This document shows, piece after piece, positions 55,801 to 64,000 of a DNA stretch of 64,000 bases (its first letter is position 1; each line of letters begins with the position of its first letter). The position numbers and the translations under genes are program-made. Under the pieces are notes generated by a model. That model worked only from the letters and a program-made list of their open reading frames with translations, made no database searches and had not been told where the DNA came from. The DNA comes from Candidatus Thalassarchaeum betae (GTDB lineage Archaea > Thermoplasmatota > Poseidoniia > Poseidoniales > Thalassarchaeaceae): NCBI GenBank assembly GCA_003193925.1, contig PSPG01000003.1, forward strand, positions 40,797 through 104,796. Direction: 5' to 3'.

Positions 55801-56267
55801 GTAGTGAGGTTGCCGGGCCTGACGAAACTCTCCCCGACGAAGCGGATGTTCTCTTGGTAGTAGATGATGTCATTCACTCCATCGTCGTCGACATCGGCTA
55901 TCTCGACATCGACGGAGTTTGCTGTATCGACGAAGCCTGCGCGCTGGGAGACGTTGTTGGAGATGAACACGTCCTGCCTGTCTTGGAAGCCGCCCGAGCC
56001 GTCATTGTACAGGACCGTGATGAAGTGCCCCATCATACTGACCGCGACGATGTCGTTGTGTCCGTCGCAGTCCAAATCACCCACTGAAAGATGGGACGGG
56101 TCACGTTGGACCGCGTACTGGGTGATGTGCGATGCGCTGACTGCTGGCACTAGGGCGACAATCAGCGAGCCCAGCATCAACAGCACGAGGAAGACGGCCT
56201 TCCGGCCCTCCTTTGTTCGATTTCTAGTAGCCCCAGACGTATGCAGCATGCTCAGCCGGACTTTCAC
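49839..56267 (-). CDS. Giant secreted surface protein (2142 aa), FG-GAP/VCBS repeats, C-terminal TM and Tyr/Gln-rich tail
   Basis: Signal peptide; GDLDCDGHNDIVAVSM, DVDDDGVNDIIYY, DIDDDGAADIVLV, DTDDDGEIDLIAA, DINRDGEVDFFVP; TM MLLIGGIGVVILLLVVVVTVVM; tail YDEQTARQYAQQYYAQYYEQQRRDGG. Confidence 0.85.
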   Translation of the reverse strand: MKVRLSMLHTSGATRNRTKEGRKAVFLVLLMLGSLIVALVPAVSASHITQYAVQRDPSHLSVGDLDCDGHNDIVAVSMMGHFITVLYNDGSGGFQDRQDVFISNNVSQRAGFVDTANSVDVEIADVDDDGVNDIIYYQENIRFVGESFVRPGNLTTMWGDCNERVNEWDLTEITVSNPYHLGMDVADIDDDGAADIVLVTQDATAANQYIQIYRGPDPSLLTNQQSIPVPLTNGLYVEVMLGHWGETVQGGGIPGGIGDCEDLDIWLLRTPPYNIGVGYSVGHFDNMTVLEYDCLTNQYPNPMDATAQGVHEFKLDADHNYPLYGIDIADTDDDGEIDLIAAIDGITGNISYATKSGSSWSTQNYVYLGDYLGASLTIVDINRDGEVDFFVPTEVTLTRLQDSTAQNQTYLLLDNLREINSVEIILADPSGPGYLSSLSFNVGRRPTMAIPAQLQGGDESAYEIVIGQRDYGYRFADNAMWLDTQGWAGAGDFLSVLTLDNEDVGITEVTIAPASYNPATGQAEIGEGTRWVNVTVKNTGLNPLTGSINVDLEVKEVVGGTDTVVYSNDFEGNEDTTNCANCAFVKNSYTGMYETGASSWHIESNSTAATENVSWYEADSNPTDYYWAGIDYNGDNESDSGYYNNMDEALILENVDLTGADAAYMDLSVMCTTAYFELYLAEQYSVVERWLYEDSCGIEVWSEGNGWESVFFNGGWDNERFFRIYWQGVDPEYNTYNGNNFANTATGWINYTEGGGTSEDPNELESIDLTRYAGQVIDIRFRFRSGLMGSVGPVGSSQDTGLDGFAFDNITIRKRDVTFGSTETVSQQLIFNDFAAGASEEVSLTADFIDNRTYYVKTELTNPSGFIDMDGLNDDIRFQLTVNNLFDPCLAEEHWVDLENGVRYASGERDVEVRVQNCGNTVTDFQVEAFIQNAEPDLVAIEDFSGIEPMWTDDGNENGSRLDDSTGSNDMLPQNRGVFNSHAYWLGHPSDGYGDNWNETLTLDPIPVASTGADFTYLTYDYYAEGDYLKDSNGNILAIRDAANLEITWTKQGEVFEGVVYGTWTDLNENGIQNTNPDDPNFHRCEDFDLNGYDEVEYFGDHSDRINSVVWFDSENILKSVTVDLTHIVILNRTNEDTSEWRDECTTLAGSEVSLTWRFQSNDDGVNGNAGLAGFGIDNIRVEEFTFEDDGTYTVDVTGLDAAQRQQVNLATHDFQSGIYKIDVTTIFDNTDPLTSWYNESEVNIANNHSSIIFSIASADITLMQPDVLECVADITYECVYPIDDASAHSFAVPLLNGVIAGEYQITMKIVDLDTGQTVYEEDCDNGPFDLEPHARDQANWTNPYNSWYDGHTYNISFYGTLTEDNERSGNDRYFEIQFFEQIDVAVLSNPTDQNRLQSVKRDLEAMGKTYTQLQMENWDTYATPDWVEHYDKVLLPWQTDYNVYYGDYYEKLDETRESDGLTVTETLEDYMTGGGTVQIHLGPYRNEYQPNRLPFGMDIAMRNQANFTVDNRIHYSNLTIIDQFHPILSNVDPVAFSGVHGGSYVALAGLDTAQVQGTQIPQVCGGRISDPVGTFHTLIRDTNYETQSLLSVCNRGAGGLIVTTIDVENPSVSEEYGGSSMPLLSNMLAYHLTPYPLDFGIAGESFDLSINGEAPSIDTVTGAYATMYIKSNSDLDFSYVTTAEGVVADWTLESGNNDSVTGWDGSIIDAGEFSHTQQLNPSIPTLGSFCVGDTTSDTGCRIGAEWMLTLYLHDGEGHTRITYIRLVTDDTLADEFRPIASASMIENEVTDEYVTLDGTKTVAGVDWPVYRTRLSDTGDLSISFTAQDSYDPDAPEGEKGVVLYEWKVFFDYPWDSQNPTLQGHEFQIPAAAGDDWTYVFRNLTSSPDGNLENQIRVELIVYDKAGKQSQKARMYFVVVGEDFGDDEPVVDFTKPRPQDSQSEDLVTITGSLVSGAENSDVVIEVALTEAVLDYTTTQKITQKSIGKYNKTGLLADGQQFTLTLDISDLYQETGVAATIYVRITEGDGSRYVISDTLAINLLPDLPVLSKDQGEGMSMLLIGGIGVVILLLVVVVTVVMRGRGKEDSGEDTVEQFGGVEEMDPVEAYVQQMVASGYDEQTARQYAQQYYAQYYEQQRRDGG

Positions 56268-56301
56268 TCATCTCTTATGCCTTCGCACCAAATGAGTTGG
56301 C

Positions 56302-56318
56302 CAACTCCATAGGAGTTG
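56302..56318 (-). other. 7-bp triloop hairpin between hypothetical gene and giant surface protein gene
   Basis: CAACTCC-ATA-GGAGTTG. Confidence 0.45.
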
Positions 56319-56336
56319 TTGGGTTAGGGGGTATGA

Positions 56337-57005
56337 TTACTGTGCTTCCAGCCAACTGGGATTCGGGGCGTACTGAGTTTCCACGCCGCCGTGTATCCGC
56401 TCAAGGCGCCCCATCGTCCACAGGCGGTCGAGGAAGATGTCCAGATCGATCCCGTGAAGGTTGATGCGTTCGCCGACCGCCTCGTCGATTTGACTCACTG
56501 GCAGTGAGGTGTGACCATGCTCCCTGACCACCAAAGTGAGCAGTAGTTGAATCCAGGCCTCGGCCAACGGGTTTCCGGACAAGTTGTCCTTCAGAGGCTC
56601 TATCTCGTCTTGGACCGCGTCGAGTACCTCGATGATTACTGAGATGTCGGGATCGCTACGCTCCCGGCCACCGAGCTCTGCGATGCCCGAATCGACGTCG
56701 AGGCTGCCGATGACCCTCAGCACTGGAGGTATCCGGGACGGATCTGGGGGAGGCCCTGGGAGGACCGCTTCCTCGGGCAGTGGGAGTTCCTCGAAGAATT
56801 CCTCATCCCCACCAGTAGCCGATTCGGGCTCGGGCTCGTCTGAGTCGACCATGCGAGCGGCCAGCGGCTGGACGATGCCGACCTCGCCTGCCAAACCGAG
56901 CTCCTCGCGCAGCGAGGCCACCCACTTCGAGTCGCCCTCCAGCAGCACATCGACATCGTGCTCGGGAGAACGGAAGCGGAATCTGACGGTTCCTCGCAAC
57001 TCCAT
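56337..57005 (-). CDS. Conserved hypothetical protein
   Basis: 222-aa ORF, soluble, acidic linker; no recognised family. Confidence 0.55.
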   Translation of the reverse strand: MELRGTVRFRFRSPEHDVDVLLEGDSKWVASLREELGLAGEVGIVQPLAARMVDSDEPEPESATGGDEEFFEELPLPEEAVLPGPPPDPSRIPPVLRVIGSLDVDSGIAELGGRERSDPDISVIIEVLDAVQDEIEPLKDNLSGNPLAEAWIQLLLTLVVREHGHTSLPVSQIDEAVGERINLHGIDLDIFLDRLWTMGRLERIHGGVETQYAPNPSWLEAQ

Positions 57006-57059
57006 CGTCTCACCTCTGGAACATCCGGGTCTTAACTGCGTGGGCTCGACATGCAGTTT

Positions 57060-59786
<2,727 letters not shown>

Positions 59787-59824
59787 GAAGTTGACTCATC
59801 GAAAGCCAGAGCAACCGGGCGGGT

Positions 59825-60889
59825 TCACTCGTTCACAGTCACGTGGATCAACTGGACTTCAGTCACAGGTTTGTCTCCTGATTCGGTCTGGACCTCGCTT
59901 ATCGCCGTGACGTGCTCCAAACCGCTGACCACCCGTCCGTAGACGGTGTGGCAGGACTCCTGGCTGCAGTCCTTGCCGGGCTCCCAATCGAGATGGGAGG
60001 GGGTGCTGTCCCCTGGTACGATGTAGAACTGGCTCGAGTCGGTGTTGAGCCCTGCGTGGGCGGCAGCGAGTGCGCCGGGGACGTGCTTCAGGCCGTTAGT
60101 GTGCTCGCCGGGCAGAGACCAATCTGACAGGTCGCATGTCTCGGGGCCGTACCGGTTGCCCGAATTGTCGAATTCCTGCCCGTCGCAGTAGCCGTACCAC
60201 TTCCCCGTGTATCCGCCCGTTCCGTCCCGATTTTCCATATCCCCTCCTTGGATCATGAAACCGTCGATCACCCTATGGAAGGTGGTGAAGTCGTAACGGA
60301 AGTCTTCGACGAGCAACAGGAAGTTCTCGACGTGCAGAGGGGCTTCCTCCTGGTAGAGCTCGATCTCGATGAATACAGTCGTCCTCTCGCTGGCTCCGTC
60401 GGGCATGTATGAGATCTCCAGCCTGACCACAGGGTTGTCGGCTGACTCGCCGAACCAGTCAGTCACCACCTTGAAGGCGACGAGGACGAGCATTCCCGCA
60501 ATCAGGATGGTCAGCAGCCCGAATGGGGTCGGGTTGCCCTCGTCGAACATCTGTAAACCGACCCCGAGAGAGATCGATTTCTCGTCCATCATGGACGCGA
60601 GCTTGTTCATGCTGCGTCGCGTCCCCTTGTCCTTGGGGTCGAGGTTCAGCGCTTTGCCGTAGTTCTTGTGCGCGCGCCGCCAGTGGCGCTTCTGGTTAGC
60701 AGCGTCAGCCTCGCCAAGCACTGTCCCCGCATCGCCCGCGAAACACAGGGTCCTGGCTTTCTGTGCGCCGTTCTCGCAGGCGTCCCAAGCCTCTGAGCGG
60801 AGGATTACTAGCGCCCCTTTGGGGTCTCCTGACTCGGTCAGGAGGTTCGCTTCGTCCCAAGCCTTCTGCAGCGCCTCCGGGATTGGCAT
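59825..60889 (-). CDS. Cyclophilin-type peptidyl-prolyl isomerase with N-terminal helical region and TM
   Basis: FRYDFTTFHRVIDGFMIQGGDMENRDGTGG; PGALAAAHAGLNTDSSQFYIV; TM PFGLLTILIAGMLVLVAFKVV. Confidence 0.88.
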   Translation of the reverse strand: MPIPEALQKAWDEANLLTESGDPKGALVILRSEAWDACENGAQKARTLCFAGDAGTVLGEADAANQKRHWRRAHKNYGKALNLDPKDKGTRRSMNKLASMMDEKSISLGVGLQMFDEGNPTPFGLLTILIAGMLVLVAFKVVTDWFGESADNPVVRLEISYMPDGASERTTVFIEIELYQEEAPLHVENFLLLVEDFRYDFTTFHRVIDGFMIQGGDMENRDGTGGYTGKWYGYCDGQEFDNSGNRYGPETCDLSDWSLPGEHTNGLKHVPGALAAAHAGLNTDSSQFYIVPGDSTPSHLDWEPGKDCSQESCHTVYGRVVSGLEHVTAISEVQTESGDKPVTEVQLIHVTVNE

Positions 60890-61050
60890 AACGGGCCCGA
60901 AAGCGCATCCCCTGAAAATGGCAGCGGATGCAATTTCAGTCGATGCTCAGTGAAATATGGACGGGAACGGCTAAGACTGAATTATCACCGGGCCATCATG
61001 CGCGAGAGCCTAGGTAGAGCCGAGCCGAGCCATGGGAGAAGCAGAAAACG

Positions 61051-62835
61051 ATGGAGCGCATCTACAACGACTTCACAATCAACATAGCAACAGCGAACGG
61101 GACTGGTTCCCAGTCCTCGAACCTGATTCTGCTCAATTCCATGTTCCAGATGGGCGTTCCAGTGAGCGGGAAGAACCTCTTCCCCAGTAACATCGCGGGC
61201 CTGCCCACCTGGTTCATCATCCGGGCCAGCGATGACGGCTATCAGGCTCCTGGGGACAAGGCGCATATCCAGGTTCTAATGAACAAAGACAGCTGGCACA
61301 GTGACCTCGAGAAGCTCGAGCCGGGGGCAGTCATAGTCTACAACGAAGACGTCAAGCTACCCGTCGACAGGGACGACTGCCCCGCCTTCGGGATGCCGAT
61401 GACGAAGATGGCCAGGGGAATCAACCCCAGGCTGGCCCGCCTGATGTGCAACATGTACTACGTCGGAGGGCTAGCCCACTTGCTGGGAATAGACGAGGAT
61501 GTGATCAACGACGCCGTGTCGAATCAGTTCGAGGGCAAGGAGAAGGCGATAGAGTTCAACCTGCGCGCGATAGGGGAAGGCCGAGCCTACGCGGCCGAGA
61601 ACTGGGCTGATGAGGTTCCCTATCGCGTCGAGTGCCGGGACAAGGACCCTGGCACCTTCCTCGTAGAGGGCAACGAGGCTGTGGCCCTCGGCGCCATATA
61701 CGGAGGCGTCAACCTGCTGTCCTGGTATCCCATAACCCCCGCGTCCTCGCTGGCCGAGAGCATGATCGAATGGTTGCCCGAGCTCAGAGAGGCTGACGAT
61801 GGCGGCACTACCTGCGCTGTTGTGCAGGCCGAGGACGAGCTGGCCGCTGCCGGAATGGTGGTCGGGGCCGGCTGGGCTGGCGGCCGAGGCATGACCTGCA
61901 CCAGCGGCCCGGGAATCTCACTGATGTCAGAGTTCATCGGGCTCGCCTACTTCGCCGAGGTCCCGGGCGTGATCTGGGACATCAACAGGGTTGGACCCTC
62001 CACCGGGCTGCCGACCCGCACCCAGCAGGGCGACCTCTCGATGCTCTACGAGGCAAGCCACGGCGACACCCAACACGTGGTGCTGATACCCGGCACCGTC
62101 GACGAGTGCTTCGAGTACGGCTGGAAGGCCTTCGACTACGCGGAGAGGCTCCAGACCATGGTCTTCGGCTTCAGCGATCTCGATCTCGGGATGAACCGAT
62201 GGTCAACAGCCGGCTTCCAGTACCCCGATGCGCCCATGGATCGCGGCAAGGTCGTACGCACGCAGGAGGAGATGGATGCGATAGCTAACTACGGGCGCTA
62301 CAGGGACGTCGACGGGGACGGCATCCCGTATCGGACTCTACCCGGCAGCGGCTTGGACCCTATCCTCTACCGTGGGACGGGGCACGACGAGGACGGCATC
62401 TACTCCGAGAACCCCGACGTGTACTACGCCACGGTCTCACGCCTGCGCAGGAAGATTGACGGCGCTCGCGACCTGCTTCCCGCCCCCGTCATCAGGGAGG
62501 AGGAGGAACAGCAGATCGGCGTGATCTACTACGGCTCGATGGAGAACTCCATCACCGAGATCGAAGATATGCTGGAGTCGACCGGCCTCTCGGTCAGCAC
62601 CTGCCGCCTCCGAGCGCTGCCGTACCACTCCGAGGTCGAGGGCTTCATCGAGCGCCACGAGAAGGTGATCGTGCTGGAGATCAATCGCGACGGACAGTTG
62701 TACGGCATCCTGCGCAAGGAACTGCCCTCCAACCTGCTGACGCGTCTGCACAGCGTCGCCTACACCGACGGCATACCCCCGCGTGCGCGGGTCTACGCCG
62801 ACAAGATACTGGATGTCCTGGAGGTGGTGGCGTGA
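61051..62835 (+). CDS. korA: 2-oxoacid:ferredoxin oxidoreductase, fused gamma-alpha subunit
   Basis: N-terminal gamma-like domain (GSQSSNLILLNSMFQMGVPVSGKNLFPSNI), alpha domain (SWYPITPASSLAESMIEW, GRGMTCTSGPGISLMSEFIGLAYFAEVP). Confidence 0.92.
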   Translation: MERIYNDFTINIATANGTGSQSSNLILLNSMFQMGVPVSGKNLFPSNIAGLPTWFIIRASDDGYQAPGDKAHIQVLMNKDSWHSDLEKLEPGAVIVYNEDVKLPVDRDDCPAFGMPMTKMARGINPRLARLMCNMYYVGGLAHLLGIDEDVINDAVSNQFEGKEKAIEFNLRAIGEGRAYAAENWADEVPYRVECRDKDPGTFLVEGNEAVALGAIYGGVNLLSWYPITPASSLAESMIEWLPELREADDGGTTCAVVQAEDELAAAGMVVGAGWAGGRGMTCTSGPGISLMSEFIGLAYFAEVPGVIWDINRVGPSTGLPTRTQQGDLSMLYEASHGDTQHVVLIPGTVDECFEYGWKAFDYAERLQTMVFGFSDLDLGMNRWSTAGFQYPDAPMDRGKVVRTQEEMDAIANYGRYRDVDGDGIPYRTLPGSGLDPILYRGTGHDEDGIYSENPDVYYATVSRLRRKIDGARDLLPAPVIREEEEQQIGVIYYGSMENSITEIEDMLESTGLSVSTCRLRALPYHSEVEGFIERHEKVIVLEINRDGQLYGILRKELPSNLLTRLHSVAYTDGIPPRARVYADKILDVLEVVA

Positions 62836-63866
62836 GCATGATCAAGCTCAATGTGATCGACTTGGAGAAGTCCGAGTACACCGGTGGCAAGTCCACACTG
62901 TGCCCCGGCTGCGGTCACGACCAGGTATCGAACGTCATCATCCAAGCCGCTTGGGAGAATGGCATCCCGCCGGAGGGCATCGCCAAGATGAGCGGCATCG
63001 GATGCTCCTCGAAGACACCGGCCTACTTCTTCGGCAAGAGCCACGGGTTCAACACCGTCCACGGCAGGATGCCCTCGGTCACCACCGGGGCCAACATGGT
63101 CAACAAGACCCTGTCATTCATCGCAGTGACCGGTGACGGAGACACCGCCAGCATCGGCATCGGGCAGTTCGTCCACGCCATCCGCAGGAACCTCGACATG
63201 GTCTACATCATCGAGAACAACGGAGTCTACGGGCTGACCAAGGGGCAGTACAGCGCTACGGTGGAGAAGGGCTCTAGGAAGAAGAAGGGAGAGGCCAACG
63301 CGCAGCCACCGATAGACCTCTGCGCCATGGCGATAAACCTAGGCTGCAGCTTCGTCGCTCGATCGTTCTCCGGCAGTAAGAAGCAGCTTACCGCACTGGT
63401 CCGAGCAGCCATGGGCCACCATGGCATGGCGGTCATCGACGTCATCTCGCCATGTGTCACCTTCTCCAACAACGACGAGTCCTACAAGTCGTACAACTAC
63501 GTCAAGGCGAACGACGAGGTGCTGCACCTGCTCGACTACATCCCGCACTTCACGCCAATGGAGGAGGTCGACATCCCAGAAGGCGAGTACGAGGACATCC
63601 AGATGTTCGACGGCTCGACCCTTAGGCTCGAGACAATCGGCAGTGACCACGACCCGTCCGACGCTATGTCCGCGCTCATGGCGATACACCAGGCAGAGCG
63701 TGAGAACAGGCACGTGACCGGTCTGCTGTACTACGAAGCGGGCCTGCAGACCGCGGACGAGGTGCTCGGCTTGACCGAGGCGCCTCTGTCCGGCCTCAGC
63801 GAGGCCGAGATGAGGCCCAGCAGGCAGAGCCTAGACGATGTCAACGCCGCCTTCCGCGTGGCCTGA
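62832..63866 (+). CDS. korB: 2-oxoacid:ferredoxin oxidoreductase, beta subunit (TPP)
   Basis: STLCPGCGHDQVSNVI; GIGCSSKTPAYFFG; AVTGDGDTASIGIGQFVHAIRRN. GTG start at 62832 (or ATG 62838). Confidence 0.94.
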   Translation: MSMIKLNVIDLEKSEYTGGKSTLCPGCGHDQVSNVIIQAAWENGIPPEGIAKMSGIGCSSKTPAYFFGKSHGFNTVHGRMPSVTTGANMVNKTLSFIAVTGDGDTASIGIGQFVHAIRRNLDMVYIIENNGVYGLTKGQYSATVEKGSRKKKGEANAQPPIDLCAMAINLGCSFVARSFSGSKKQLTALVRAAMGHHGMAVIDVISPCVTFSNNDESYKSYNYVKANDEVLHLLDYIPHFTPMEEVDIPEGEYEDIQMFDGSTLRLETIGSDHDPSDAMSALMAIHQAERENRHVTGLLYYEAGLQTADEVLGLTEAPLSGLSEAEMRPSRQSLDDVNAAFRVA

Positions 63867-63881
63867 GTGGCCTCTTTCGAC

Positions 63882-63912
63882 AGTCGGATTCGTTGAAATA
63901 GCGAATCCGACT
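63882..63912 (+). terminator. Candidate hairpin terminator after korB / before tRNA-Gln
   Basis: Perfect 11-bp arms AGTCGGATTCG / CGAATCCGACT, 9-nt loop TTGAAATAG, 16 nt after korB stop. Confidence 0.55.
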
Positions 63913-63924
63913 CCGTCGTTCGCT

Positions 63925-64000
63925 AGTCCCTTAGTGTAGTGGTCCATCATACGAGACTCTGGATCTCGTGACCCTGGTTCGAATCCGGGAGGGACTACCA
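63925..64000 (+). tRNA. tRNA-Gln(CTG), CCA encoded, ends at window edge
   Basis: AGTCCCT...AGGGACT-A-CCA; anticodon arm CGAGA-CTCTGGA-TCTCG; T-arm CCCTGG-TTCGAAT-CCGGG. Confidence 0.95.

Overview
This is a gene-dense, high-GC window with no sign of phage, transposons or CRISPR. The best reading is a chromosomal segment of an uncultured euryarchaeon, probably Marine Group II / Poseidoniales. That placement is inference, based on RibL-type FAD synthetase, an archaeal GHMP shikimate kinase next to DHQ synthase II and an ADH-synthase-like aldolase, a Gar1-like protein, PGF-CTERM-like C-termini, and bacterial-type GpsA and AcnA. Recognisable modules: a ribB-ribL-ribE-ribH riboflavin/FAD operon; a fused alpha/beta E1 2-oxoacid dehydrogenase with an N-terminal zinc ribbon; a Mo-hydroxylase cluster whose FAD subunit has a 4-hydroxybenzoyl-CoA-reductase-like Cys insertion, together with XdhC and MocA-like maturation genes; a DUF4350/MoxR/DUF58 cluster; the archaeal shikimate cluster; a FtsX ABC exporter; a nine-EF-hand secreted protein; two tandem tRNA-Leu; gpsA; an FTR1 iron permease; a Gar1-like protein with three RanBP2-type zinc fingers; ahcY; a 2142-aa FG-GAP surface protein; acnA; a cyclophilin; korAB; and a tRNA-Gln ending exactly at base 64000. 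The most notable observations are: (1) the Gar1-like domain fused to RanBP2 zinc fingers and Gly/Arg linkers, built on a recent in-frame 171-bp duplication; (2) very short, mostly triloop, perfect hairpins concentrated in intergenic gaps; (3) all five convergent gene pairs abutting or sharing stop codons; (4) a DtxR-like palindrome upstream of FTR1.
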